The notes beneath the pieces are model-generated. The model had not been told where the DNA came from and searched no databases. It saw only the letters and a list, made by a program, of their open reading frames with translations. DNA of 64,000 bases from Pedobacter punctiformis (GTDB taxonomy: Bacteria; Bacteroidota; Bacteroidia; Sphingobacteriales; Sphingobacteriaceae): the NCBI RefSeq assembly GCF_027213715.1, contig NZ_JAPWGM010000001.1, positions 434,001 through 498,000 of the forward strand. Reading direction: 5' to 3'. The position numbers and the translations under genes were made by a program. Shown one piece after another: positions 17,151 through 26,127 of the stretch (within the stretch, counting starts at the first letter, position 1; every line of letters starts with the position of its first letter).

Positions 17151-17453
17151 ATGCTTTTATACAACGTAACCTTAATTTTAGATGATGCTGCTGCCGAAGA
17201 GTGGTTGCAATGGGCTCAGGATATTCATATTCCTGTAGTAATGGCTACAGGTCTTTTTGTATCGCACCGGTTATTAAAAGTATTGGATTCGCCAAACGAA
17301 GGCATTACTTATTGCGTACAGTATGTCGCAGAAAGTCAGGAGCAATACAATCAGTACTTAAATATTCACGCACCCGCATTACAGGAAGATTTAAATACAA
17401 AATTTAAAAATCGTTTTGTTGCTTACCGTACGTTAATGGAGTTTGTTGGATAG
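17151..17453 (+). CDS. DUF4286 family protein
   Basis: This 100-aa protein matches the DUF4286 family in length and pattern: an N-terminal strand MLLYNVTLILDD, the EEWLQWAQDIHIPVVMATG helix region and the C-terminal FKNRFVAYRTLMEFVG. The domain looks like a ferredoxin-like alpha/beta barrel subunit. Its function is unknown. A strong -7 box stands right before the start codon, and it converges with the MazG-like gene. Confidence 0.85.
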   Translation: MLLYNVTLILDDAAAEEWLQWAQDIHIPVVMATGLFVSHRLLKVLDSPNEGITYCVQYVAESQEQYNQYLNIHAPALQEDLNTKFKNRFVAYRTLMEFVG

Positions 17454-17483
17454 ACTTCAGACGCTTCATTAAAGAACTCCGAT

Positions 17484-17810
17484 TTATTTCAGTTTCTCGT
17501 TATTCTTATGTCTGTCAGCATCGCGAATTTTTTTTTTCTCGAGGTTCTTTTCCAGGGCTTCGGTTAAATTAATTCCAGTTTGATTGGCCAGACAAATCAA
17601 TACAAACATAACATCGGCCATTTCATCGGCCAGGTTTACTTCTTCATCACTTTTTTTAAAAGATTGTTCTCCATATTTTCTCGACATAATACGGGCAACT
17701 TCTCCCACTTCTTCCATTAAAATGGCCGTATTGGTTAACTCATTAAAATAGCGGATTCCAGTAGTTTTAATCCAGTTATCTACAGCTTGTTGTGCTTCAT
17801 TAATTGTCAT
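17484..17810 (-). CDS. MazG-like nucleotide pyrophosphohydrolase
   Basis: The 108-aa protein has the all-alpha NTP pyrophosphohydrolase motif: EEVGEVAR followed by EEVNLADEMADVMFVLICLA, giving the ExxE...ExxD metal-binding set. These enzymes hydrolyse nucleoside triphosphates, often damaged ones, to monophosphates. The length is typical of single-domain MazG/RS21-C6 types. Its start overlaps the end of the frameshifted glycosyltransferase reading frame by 11 bases, a sign of translational coupling in an operon that ran GT39-mazG. Confidence 0.88.
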   Translation of the reverse strand: MTINEAQQAVDNWIKTTGIRYFNELTNTAILMEEVGEVARIMSRKYGEQSFKKSDEEVNLADEMADVMFVLICLANQTGINLTEALEKNLEKKKIRDADRHKNNEKLK

Positions 17811-19330
17811 TTTGTTCTTCCTTTATTTCAGACCGAAGTATTTTGTTAAGATCTATATTGGCATCTTCCAGCAAGAAAACACTTGTCCCGTACTCTCTTG
17901 AAAACTTATTTGTTACTTCACCAATCTTAGTAATTTTCCTAAAATAAGGTTTTTCTCTTTTTCTTTCCGGGTCACTTTCGTTAAATTCTCTTATAAAAAT
18001 TAAATCTTTAACCGGCTTATCCAGCTTAAACCAATATAAATAGTCGGCATTATACGAAACCGCTTTTATATTTTGAATAATAATTAACCGCTCCCGCTTG
18101 TCCGTAGTTGTCTGCACGTACCAGCACAGCTGATTTATCTTTAACCCGTTGGTAAGCCATATCCGTGAGCTTAGCCATTTCCTTCCAGCCTTGCATATCC
18201 GCATAATCTTGTGGCAGCTGATGATTTTTACCATCTTCCCAACTGAGCATGCCTACCCTTTCAAATCTTTTATGATGGGCAACAATTTGATCCGGACTAT
18301 AAACCGGCATAATAAGCGGCATCAAATAAATAAACGAACCTATTGTAAAAGCAAACAGCAATATGGTTAAAGTATATCTTTTTGATAAAAAACGACCTGA
18401 ATAAACTGCTCCAAAGGCCAGCAAAACCGGATACAAGCCCAAAGCATAATAATCTTTAGCTTTAAAATAGCTAAATACTATAATGGTAAACAAGTAAGTG
18501 AGGATTACCCAGCGGTGCTTCTGAAAGTCTTTATAAAAAATTAAGCTCCCAATACCTGCCAACAGAATAAAAATTGAGTTGATAAAAAAGAGGATTTGAC
18601 CGATAAAAAAATCAATACGATTTACATGAACCAGTTGTGTTTCCTGCAAAATTTTCATGTGCTTTAACACCGGAAAATGATGATTAATTTGCCAGATTAC
18701 ATTTGGCGAAATAATTAATAGCGCAAAAAGAATGGCAAAATAAAGATGTTTATCCGTGAATATTTTTCTTTTTGAGGTAATTAATATAGCTGGCAATAAA
18801 CCAATAAGAAGGAAAAGTATGTTGTACTTATTTAAAAAGCCCAAAGCAGTAAAAAAAGCAAAATAATAAAGGTACCTGGCTTCATTCTTATCAAAGTACT
18901 TTAACAAATAATAGAATATGGCTGTCCATGCCAAAACATCAAAAGAATTAGGTTGATACAGCGTATTTAGTCTCAAAAATGAAGAACACAAACAAGCTAC
19001 GGCGACCAAACATTTTGCCAGTAAGCCTCCTTTCAAAAAATCAACAATTTTCCAGCAAAAAACGATTGTAAAAGCTCCAAATAATGCAGGAAAAAGTTTA
19101 ACGAAGAAAAAGCCATTTCCTAAAGCTTTAATTAACCAGGAAAAAAGAGAGGTTAAAGGCGGAACAGAGGTAAAACCCGCAGCCAGATGGTTAGCCTGAT
19201 CTAAATGTAAATATTCATCCCGGTGTAATTCGTAAACTGAATTTACAAGCAAAAAAGACAGTACTAATTTTAACAGTATAAAAAACAGGAGGCAAAAATA
19301 TTCGGGCAGTGGTTTCGAATTTTTATTCAT
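17800..19330 (-). pseudogene. GT39-type glycosyltransferase interrupted by a one-base frameshift
   Basis: The first frame (19330 to 18050, 426 aa) is a multi-pass membrane protein of the GT39/ArnT type, with the early acidic motif HRDEYLHLDQANHLAAG typical of dolichyl-phosphate-mannose-type enzymes. It stops at KYKSGFV, but a second frame continues the family's C-terminal domain (AVSYNADYLYWFKLDKPV to EIKEEQNDN) down to 17800. Removing one T from the TTTT run at 18064-18067 joins the frames as SKYK-AVSYNADYLYW. The joined gene is 1530 bases, or 509 aa plus stop, a normal size. The gene is either a recent pseudogene, phase-variable at a short A-tract, or a sequencing error. The truncated form keeps all membrane helices and the catalytic loop, so it may still fold. 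Confidence 0.8.
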
Positions 19331-19524
19331 TGTATCAATAATGAAGCAGGTTGATTTAAATCTAATATAATCGCTTTCAGCTATAAAACTGCCTAAAAAA
19401 TTACATCTCCTTTTTTGATCGTTCTTTAATTAATTAGTTACATATACACACAAGTTTTTAATGCCTGCATCAACTAATAAATTTGCTTAAACTAACGAAC
19501 AATACTATTAATTTAACCCGCCTA

Positions 19525-19977
19525 TTATTCTTTATTCTTCGTATCCATCACAATCGTAACAGGGCCATCGTTTAATAAACTGATTTTCATATCAGCGCCA
19601 AAAATTCCGGTTTCAACTTTTTGTCCTAGTAATGCCGATAACTTCTCAATCATTTTCTCATATAAGGGAATGGCAACATCAGGTTTTGCAGCCCTTGTAA
19701 ATCCAGGGCGGTTTCCTTTTTTAGTTGCAGCAAACAGGGTAAACTGACTAATTAAGAGAATGTTTCCACCAACATCGGCCAACGCTTTATTCATCAAACC
19801 ATTTTCATCGCTAAAAACCCGAATACCAACAATTTTTTGTGCAAGCCAGTCTAAATCCTCCATGGTGTCTGCATCTTCGATACCCAATAAAACCAGAAAT
19901 CCGTTTTCTATCCTTCCGGTTGTGCTGCCTTCCACTACGCAACTTGCTTGTGTAACTCTTTGTAAAACTGCCCGCAT
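19525..19977 (-). CDS. dtd: D-aminoacyl-tRNA deacylase
   Basis: The 150-aa protein is a complete Dtd. It has the Gly-Pro motif GPVTIVMD near the C-terminus and the catalytic segment SQFTLFAATKKGNRPGF. Dtd removes D-amino acids (and glycine mischarged on tRNA-Ala) from tRNA in the cytoplasm. The N-terminus MRAVLQRVTQASC is typical, fixing the start. It is divergent from the lipoprotein gene at 20007, with only 29 bases between the start codons. Confidence 0.95.
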   Translation of the reverse strand: MRAVLQRVTQASCVVEGSTTGRIENGFLVLLGIEDADTMEDLDWLAQKIVGIRVFSDENGLMNKALADVGGNILLISQFTLFAATKKGNRPGFTRAAKPDVAIPLYEKMIEKLSALLGQKVETGIFGADMKISLLNDGPVTIVMDTKNKE

Positions 19978-19992
19978 TTTATGCTATTTTTG
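19959..19992 (+). promoter_or_regulatory. Probable promoter of the 20007-23448 gene pair
   Basis: TTTG at 19959-19962 and TATTTTTG at 19985-19992 are spaced by 22 bases and match the Bacteroidota -33/-7 consensus. The -33 element lies inside the 5' end of dtd. Confidence 0.5.
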
Positions 19993-20006
19993 ATGAATTA
20001 ATTGAT

Positions 20007-21032
20007 ATGCGCAAGATAAGTATTTTAATAATTTCTGTTCTTTTTATAATCGGCTGTAAACCTAAACCAGTGGTACATCCAACTTTTTATTACTGGAAAA
20101 CCGATTATCAAAATAAAAAAACAGAAACAAATTATTTGGATTTGTTTAAATCAAAATCTCTGTACGTGCGCATTATGGATGTCGATTTTGATCCCGATGC
20201 CCAACAACCCGTTCCGGTATCGCCAATCAAATTTTCTGATCCTTTGCCTGCCCAGGTTAACATTATTCCCGTGGTATATATTGTAAATCAGATGTTCAAT
20301 AATCTCGATACTTTAAAAAATGGAGAACTGGCCAGCCGCATTGCCAGGTTTGTTGATGCAAAGGTTAAGCAGGCCGGGAAACAAAATTACAACGAGTTGC
20401 AAATTGACTGCGACTGGACAAAAACAACACGTGTTCAATATTTTAATTTCCTTAATCAGTTACAAAAAAATCCATTAATGAAAGGGAAAACCATTTCGGT
20501 TACGTTACGGCTACATCAGGTTAAAAACCTGACAACAAGCGGAATCCCTCCCGTTAAAAAAGTAATGCTGATGTGTTACAATATGGGAAATTTGCGTAAG
20601 TATGGGCCTCAAAATTCTATTTTAGATATGCACGAAATGGAGTTATATTTAAAAAATGATCTAAAAAGTTATCCTTTAAAATTAGATGTTGCTTTACCTA
20701 TTTTCGAATGGGCTGTTGTGTTTAGAAAGCAGCAATATGCCGGGATATCCAAACGCCTTAATAAAACCCTGTTTCAGGATAAGAAACTTTTTAAACGCAA
20801 AGGAGATTCCAATTTATATGCTTTATTAGTGGATTACCCTGTGGCCGGATTGAAAAAAGACGATGAGATCAGATGGGAAGAAATTACTTTAAACGATTTG
20901 CTTGCTTCATCCAGATTTTTATCTCGATATTTACCTTCAGAAGAACGAAATCTCGTTTTCTACCATCTCGACATTGACCTTTTAAAACATTTTACACATG
21001 AAAACTTTCAAAAAGTTATTGCTGATTTTTAG
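20007..21032 (+). CDS. Predicted lipoprotein of unknown function, 341 aa
   Basis: The protein begins with a lipoprotein signal (MRKISILIISVLFIIGC, Cys17). The mature part has a possible TIM-barrel-like arrangement with blocks such as NELQIDCDWT (about 132-141) and VMLMCYNMGNL (about 190-200). These resemble glycoside-hydrolase-like DUF3142-type proteins, but I am not sure of the family. The Asp-rich strand LQIDCDWT could be a sugar-binding or catalytic site. Its last 35 bases overlap the start of the 816-aa gene, so the two are translationally coupled. Confidence 0.65.
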   Translation: MRKISILIISVLFIIGCKPKPVVHPTFYYWKTDYQNKKTETNYLDLFKSKSLYVRIMDVDFDPDAQQPVPVSPIKFSDPLPAQVNIIPVVYIVNQMFNNLDTLKNGELASRIARFVDAKVKQAGKQNYNELQIDCDWTKTTRVQYFNFLNQLQKNPLMKGKTISVTLRLHQVKNLTTSGIPPVKKVMLMCYNMGNLRKYGPQNSILDMHEMELYLKNDLKSYPLKLDVALPIFEWAVVFRKQQYAGISKRLNKTLFQDKKLFKRKGDSNLYALLVDYPVAGLKKDDEIRWEEITLNDLLASSRFLSRYLPSEERNLVFYHLDIDLLKHFTHENFQKVIADF

Positions 21033-23448
21033 CGTTTTTTTTCTCACATTTTTTGGCGAAATAGCCATAAATCTTGCTTGTGGAGGAGAAATAGATCCTT
21101 ACGATTATTACATCTCTTATTTCCATAACAATGTGGAGGGTGATGAATATTCGCCATTTGCTTATAACCAAATGGCTTATTTAAACAGTGAAGATGATGT
21201 GGAAAGTGAACCTGAAATAAATAGCCGCGAATGGGCCAAATACCTTGATGTAAAGGAAAATGATGTGTTTAAGGTAATGTACCAGGCTGATAGTGCCACA
21301 AGCGTAAAACTTTCTAAATATAATGGTTCTATTAGCGAATTGCCGGATAGTTTACAAAGTAACACCTTTATACAGGGTTTAAGTAAAAACAAAAGCGCTT
21401 TAAAATATTATGTTTTTGCCAAAAGTTGCGAGCCTTTAGCCAATGTGGAATTTGACCTTTGGAATCCGCAACCACGGGATAGTATGGCCATGAAGGAAAA
21501 AGGTGAAGAGGCTTTAAAATTAACAACGGTCGAAAAAGATGATTTTTTAAAGCTTCGTTACGCTTATCAAACCGCAAGAATGTTCCATTATGCGGGTGCC
21601 TTTGATGCCTGCAAATCGGCTTACAACAATTTTATAAAAACAAATAAAACCAATAGTGCTGTTAAAGGTTGGGGCTTAGCTTTATACGCAGGGTCTGTAC
21701 GTAAAACCGGAAATCCCGAAGAAGCTGCTTTTTTATTTTCGAGAGTTTTCGCTGGAAATCCGGAACGAAGGGTTCAGGCTTATAAAAATTATTTTTATAC
21801 CAGCACACCAGTAAACAATGCTTTAAAATATGCGAAAACTAATAACGAAAAGGCCAATATTTGGGCGATAAGTAGTTTTGGAAATTCTGATCCGGGCCAA
21901 ATAGGTTTAGAAAAAGTCTATCAGCTGGAGCCAAAAAGTTTATTAAATGGTGCACTTCTGGTACGCGAGGTTAATAAGTTAGAGCAGCGTTTAATTTCAG
22001 CTAACGACATTGCAAAAATATCTTATAGCTATTATTTTTACGATGATCGAGAAGGTAGCCAATATAAAGACAGTATTAAAAATGAAAACCTTAAATACCT
22101 AAACCAGATTAGAAATTTTGCCGTAAAGCTTGCTTCTGAGAAAAAATATCCACAGCCTGAACTGGGCACTTTAACTGCTGCCTATTTATCGTGGATGGAG
22201 AATAAAGATTTTCTTGCTGCCAATTACCTTGCTATTCTAAACCCGGATAAACTACCGCAAAGACTTCAAAATCAATATAGAATCATTGATCTTTTAATTA
22301 AATCTAAAAACATAAAAAAAGGAAATTCCTTTAATGAAAATGATTTGATGGGCACATTAAAATGGTTGGATGAAAAACGTTTTGAAGAAAATAAAGAACA
22401 GCCTAAAGGTCAGGGATATTATGGATGGGGTAACGAAAACAAGCGATTTACGTTAACAGCCAGAAACTTTTATCAGCAAATATTGGCTCCGGCTTATATT
22501 AGCATGGGTGATACCGCAAAAGCAGCTTTGGCGATGGTAAAAGGCGACTTGAAGTACAAGACGTTAAATCAAAACTCATTATTTGAAAACATGAGCTACC
22601 AAAGCACCTCTTTCTGGCGACAATATTTAAGTCCGAAAAGTATGCAGGGTATTGCGGTTTATAAGACTAAAGCAAAGGGAAATGATTTAACAGGTTTACT
22701 GGCAAGGGCATTAAATCAATTAAAAGACGATGATTTTTATGAGTTGTACGGAACTACTTATTTACGTACACATCAGTATGAAAAAGCGCTAAATATGTTC
22801 AACAAAGTATCTGCGGGTTATGAATATTTCAGCCCTGAAAACTGGTATGCTGAAGATGCAAATTCGAAACTTTATGCCAATCCATTTATTGAAACCATTA
22901 AAGATTATCCTAAACAATATGTGGCGATTAAGGCCAATATAACCAAAAAGGAATTTGCTAAAGAAATGTTGCGTTTACAAAAGCTTATTGTAAGCGATAA
23001 AAAGAATGCTGCATTATATTACTATAAAATGGCTAATGCGGTTTATCAAACCGGATATTACGGAAACAGCTGGTTTTTAATTAGTTACGACTGGTCTACT
23101 TATGATAATTACAATAAGCCAAAATATGGTTACGATATAGATTACAAAAAAGCACAAACGGCTAAAAATTGGTATTTAAAGGCCAGAGCGTTAAGTACAG
23201 ATCCCAATTTTAAAGCTAAATGTACTTTTATGCTTGCAAAATGTGCCCAAAAACAAATCATCATGAATGCTAACCCAATGTCGTTTGCCTATTACAACAC
23301 GAACGATGTTAAGTATAAAGATTTTATTAGAGCAAATTATAACAACCCGTATTTTAAGGAATTAAAGCTGAAATATGCTAAAACACCTTTTTATGAAACC
23401 GCTGTAGGCGAATGCAGTTATTTAGGCGATTTTATTGCCGGAAAATAA
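20998..23448 (+). CDS. Large exported protein of unknown function, 816 aa
   Basis: The N-terminus has a hydrophobic leader (KLLLIFSVFFLTFFGEIAIN) and then LACGGEIDPYDYYISYFHNN. The LACG motif could be a lipobox, but the CGGE context is also common in non-lipidated Bacteroidota proteins. The remainder is helical and rich in Tyr, Asn and Lys, with weak TPR-like pairs (for example YLRTHQYEKALNMFNKVSAG near residue 585). I recognise no named family. It starts inside the preceding lipoprotein gene, which implies a functional pair in the cell envelope, and ends at a strong terminator. Confidence 0.7.
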   Translation: MKTFKKLLLIFSVFFLTFFGEIAINLACGGEIDPYDYYISYFHNNVEGDEYSPFAYNQMAYLNSEDDVESEPEINSREWAKYLDVKENDVFKVMYQADSATSVKLSKYNGSISELPDSLQSNTFIQGLSKNKSALKYYVFAKSCEPLANVEFDLWNPQPRDSMAMKEKGEEALKLTTVEKDDFLKLRYAYQTARMFHYAGAFDACKSAYNNFIKTNKTNSAVKGWGLALYAGSVRKTGNPEEAAFLFSRVFAGNPERRVQAYKNYFYTSTPVNNALKYAKTNNEKANIWAISSFGNSDPGQIGLEKVYQLEPKSLLNGALLVREVNKLEQRLISANDIAKISYSYYFYDDREGSQYKDSIKNENLKYLNQIRNFAVKLASEKKYPQPELGTLTAAYLSWMENKDFLAANYLAILNPDKLPQRLQNQYRIIDLLIKSKNIKKGNSFNENDLMGTLKWLDEKRFEENKEQPKGQGYYGWGNENKRFTLTARNFYQQILAPAYISMGDTAKAALAMVKGDLKYKTLNQNSLFENMSYQSTSFWRQYLSPKSMQGIAVYKTKAKGNDLTGLLARALNQLKDDDFYELYGTTYLRTHQYEKALNMFNKVSAGYEYFSPENWYAEDANSKLYANPFIETIKDYPKQYVAIKANITKKEFAKEMLRLQKLIVSDKKNAALYYYKMANAVYQTGYYGNSWFLISYDWSTYDNYNKPKYGYDIDYKKAQTAKNWYLKARALSTDPNFKAKCTFMLAKCAQKQIIMNANPMSFAYYNTNDVKYKDFIRANYNNPYFKELKLKYAKTPFYETAVGECSYLGDFIAGK

Positions 23449-23460
23449 AAACTAAAAACT

Positions 23461-23493
23461 AAAAAGGGCATCAAATATTTGATGCCCTTTTTT
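23461..23493. terminator. Bidirectional terminator
   Basis: The arms aaaaagggcatcaaa and tttgatgccctttttt are perfectly complementary with a 2-base loop, and both strands end in a T-run. It lies between the convergent 816-aa gene and fabH. Confidence 0.88.
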
Positions 23494-23540
23494 ATTATTT
23501 CACAAATTCTAAATCTACCTTTTTGAATTTTCCAGATTTT

Positions 23541-24587
23541 TTACCACCTGATTAAGGCGCTTGCCCAGGTAAAACCTGATCCAAAAGCTGCCAAACAAAC
23601 CAAATCCCCATCTTTTATTTTTCCAGCTTCCCAGGCTTCGCACAGCGCAATTGGCACCGAAGCTGCCGTTGTATTTCCGTATTTCTGAATATTATTAAAA
23701 ACCTGGTCGTCGCTTAACCCCAACAGGTTTTGTACATATTGGCTAATGCGCAGATTAGCCTGATGTGGCACCAGCATATCGATATCCTTTTCCGTCAGGT
23801 TATTTGCAGCTAAAGCTTCTTTAATCACTTCAGGAAATTTAACAACCGCCTTTTTAAATACTGCAGGTCCATCCATGTAAGGTAAAGCGGCACCACTTTC
23901 CAATATTTCTTTCGTCATAAACAAACCACCCAGTTCCTGTTCAGGATATGCAGGTTTATCTTTTAGCCATTTATTAGCATGTGATCCGGGATAATACATC
24001 GCTAAAATTTCAGCTTCTGCACCATCGCTGTGCAAATGCGTGCTTAAAATTCCTTTCCCGGGCTCATCCGTTGGTTGTAATACTACTGCGCCTGCCCCAT
24101 CACCAAAAATTACCGATACATTTCTGCTTCGCGTTTCAAAATCCATTGCAAAAGAGTGTTTCTCACTTCCAACCACCAATACATTTTTGTACATACCTGT
24201 TTTTACAAACTGATCTGCCACAGAAAGTGCGTATACAAATCCAGAGCATTGATTGCGAATATCCAAAGCGCCAATTTCGCCCATGCCCATTTCACGCTGA
24301 AGCAGTACCCCACAACCCGGGAAATAATAATCAGGACTAAGTGTAGCAAATACAATAAAATCTACCTCTTTTGCTGTTATTCCAGCTCTTTCCAGGGCAA
24401 TTTTCGAAGCTTCAATCCCCATTGTGGTAGTGGTTTCTTCATACCGGTCTGCAAACCTTCGCTCTTTAATACCGGTTCGCTCCTGAATCCACTCGTCACT
24501 GGTTTCCATAAAACGACTCAAATCATTATTGGTATATACATTTTTCGGAACATAATATCCTATTCCGGCAATTTTAGATTGATGCAT
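23541..24587 (-). CDS. Beta-ketoacyl-ACP synthase III family protein (second FabH)
   Basis: The 348-aa protein has a complete FabH-type catalytic triad: Cys114 in QCSGFVYALS, His in VPHQANLR (about residue 269) and Asn in KYGNTTAAS. It should condense an acyl-CoA primer with malonyl-ACP to start fatty-acid chains. A second, more standard FabH is encoded at 32086-33084 in the lipid operon. This one stands alone and is slightly longer, with an insertion around GSHANKWLKDKPAYPEQE. It may use a different primer, such as a branched-chain acyl-CoA, or serve a specialised lipid pathway. Confidence 0.85.
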   Translation of the reverse strand: MHQSKIAGIGYYVPKNVYTNNDLSRFMETSDEWIQERTGIKERRFADRYEETTTTMGIEASKIALERAGITAKEVDFIVFATLSPDYYFPGCGVLLQREMGMGEIGALDIRNQCSGFVYALSVADQFVKTGMYKNVLVVGSEKHSFAMDFETRSRNVSVIFGDGAGAVVLQPTDEPGKGILSTHLHSDGAEAEILAMYYPGSHANKWLKDKPAYPEQELGGLFMTKEILESGAALPYMDGPAVFKKAVVKFPEVIKEALAANNLTEKDIDMLVPHQANLRISQYVQNLLGLSDDQVFNNIQKYGNTTAASVPIALCEAWEAGKIKDGDLVCLAAFGSGFTWASALIRW

Positions 24588-24743
24588 GCTCTTTATTTTA
24601 TTTGGTTAGCAAAAGTATTAAAAGAAACGGTAGATAAAAGAGAGAGGTAAGATACAACTCTACAACGGTTTGCAAAAACCTATTTTCCTTATTACATAAC
24701 ACATCTTCCACAAAAACATATTATATCTTCCGTAAAATTTGGT

Positions 24744-24751
24744 TATTTTTG
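24744..24751 (+). promoter_or_regulatory. Bacteroidota -7 box for clpS
   Basis: TATTTTTG matches TAnnTTTG and ends 4 bases before the clpS ATG at 24756, implying a nearly leaderless mRNA. Confidence 0.5.
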
Positions 24752-24755
24752 CAAC

Positions 24756-25037
24756 ATGGCTACAGAAACACAGGAAGAAACCTTTACCCTCGAAGAAATT
24801 TTAACTTCTATTAAAACTGTACATCGCCTTATTTTGTGGAATGATGATGTAAATACCTTTGATCATGTAATTTACTGCATGATGAAGTATTTGGATTATA
24901 ACGAATCTCAGTCAGAAAAAATTGCCTGGAAAGTACATAACGATGGAAAATGCCCGGTTTTAGAAGGCTCTTTTACCGAAATGGAGGTTTACCGTAAAAT
25001 TCTTCAACAAGAAGGGTTAACCGTATCTGTAGATTAA
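24756..25037 (+). CDS. clpS: ATP-dependent Clp protease adaptor ClpS
   Basis: The 93-aa protein has the ClpS core: LILWNDDVNTFDHVIYCMMK, where the Asn-Asp-Asp pocket binds the N-degron alpha-amino group, and the later EKIAWKVHNDGKCPVLEG block. ClpS delivers N-end-rule substrates to ClpAP (or ClpC) in the cytoplasm. The short acidic N-terminal tail is usual. It is monocistronic, converging with a thioredoxin-like gene. Confidence 0.93.
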   Translation: MATETQEETFTLEEILTSIKTVHRLILWNDDVNTFDHVIYCMMKYLDYNESQSEKIAWKVHNDGKCPVLEGSFTEMEVYRKILQQEGLTVSVD

Positions 25038-25058
25038 CAACCCTGCTTTATCAATAAA

Positions 25059-25661
25059 TTAGTTAAGGCTTTTTAGCACACCGTTTAATTCTGCCTGAGT
25101 GGTTTGCGTTTTATCTTTTGCATACCATCCATGTAGTTTTTCGGCAATTACCATCATGTCACTACTTTCCTTTTTCCAATCGGCTAGTAAGGTTTGTAAA
25201 ACCTGTGGACGAGGTCCCCATTTTGCTAAAACATTTTCACTATTTTCATCTAATACCAAAAGCACAGGAATTGCTCTGCCTCCGTTTGTTAAATGCGCAT
25301 CAATAAGTGGAAGATTCTGATCACGCAACACAAATTTAAGCTCAAATTTATCTGGTGCAGTTAAAGTAATTTTATTAAATATTGGAATAATCTGTGCTGC
25401 ATCTCCGCACCAGCCTTCGGTAATAACCAGTAGTTTATATTTAGCTTTTAAACCGGAAATAACCATTTGTAAGTCTGCATTTAAGGCCACTGTTTTATCT
25501 ACCCTATTCATTCTTTGCACATTCATTTTACTGTAATGCAGCATTGCTTCTGAATTATCCGGACCGGTTGTTTGCCCTTCGGCTAAAAGCTGATCAACCA
25601 ACTGACGGTAAGTGGAATAATCCATTCCCTGCTCTTCAAAAATTTCGCGATAATTAATCAT
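25059..25661 (-). CDS. Thioredoxin-family protein lacking the second active-site Cys
   Basis: The 200-aa protein has a thioredoxin-like fold with the active-site region ITEGWCGDAAQIIPIFNKI. Cys85 is present but the CxxC partner is Ala, so it cannot work as a classical dithiol oxidoreductase. The cis-Pro region GRAIPVLLVLD is conserved. There is no signal peptide. This WCGDA type is widespread in Bacteroidota and Firmicutes, and its role is not well defined. It may act as a monothiol or peroxide-linked protein. Confidence 0.82.
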   Translation of the reverse strand: MINYREIFEEQGMDYSTYRQLVDQLLAEGQTTGPDNSEAMLHYSKMNVQRMNRVDKTVALNADLQMVISGLKAKYKLLVITEGWCGDAAQIIPIFNKITLTAPDKFELKFVLRDQNLPLIDAHLTNGGRAIPVLLVLDENSENVLAKWGPRPQVLQTLLADWKKESSDMMVIAEKLHGWYAKDKTQTTQAELNGVLKSLN

Positions 25662-26127
25662 AATGTTTTCTAAAATTACAGCGCAAAGGAAAGGAGAAAT
25701 TCAATTAAAATAATCATGGCTTTGCAAGAAAAAATGACCCGCTTACTCCATATGCATTGCCATGTTTTGTCTTTCTGAATGCCATTAAGAATCTTATACG
25801 GGCAAGAAATTACATTAGATTTTAAGCAGAGAATAAGAGATTGCTTCTTCTTTCCTCCTTCAGCAATAACGATGTATTAATTTCTGTTTAGCGAATACAT
25901 AAACAACCAAGGGGTTAGAAAACTCAATATTTGCATAACCATAATCGCTTTGCAAATCCAAAGCACTGTTTCAACGTTAAGTTTTAAACCGGCATGGTCA
26001 ATTTTTCGGAATCCATAAGCTTAGCCTCAACAGAAACTTTAAAAGAAAAATTGGAAGCCGGCAATTTTGTTTCTTTTGTTGTCAAAAGAAAAAAGCCTGT
26101 CTGGCCAAGACAACAATAATGATACAA
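25662..26127. other. Intergenic region with decayed repeats and a hairpin
   Basis: This 466-base gap has no credible gene. Two stretches look like decayed copies of dispersed repeats: gattgcttcttc with gcaataacga (about 25838-25873), related to the REP-like sequence seen in the arginine cluster, and a gtctttctgaatgcc segment near 25767. A hairpin with arms ttgttgtc and gacaacaa ends the region. Confidence 0.4.
26076..26116 (-). terminator. Probable terminator after rsmA
   Basis: The arms ttgttgtc (26076-26083) and gacaacaa (26109-26116) pair. On the minus strand an inner gtcttggccagac stem is followed by a T-run (ggcttttttc), just after the rsmA stop codon. Confidence 0.5.

Noticed and set aside
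20998..21032. Frameshift between the 341-aa and 816-aa genes
   Set aside because: The downstream frame begins with its own ATG and a full signal sequence, so the overlap is between two separate genes.
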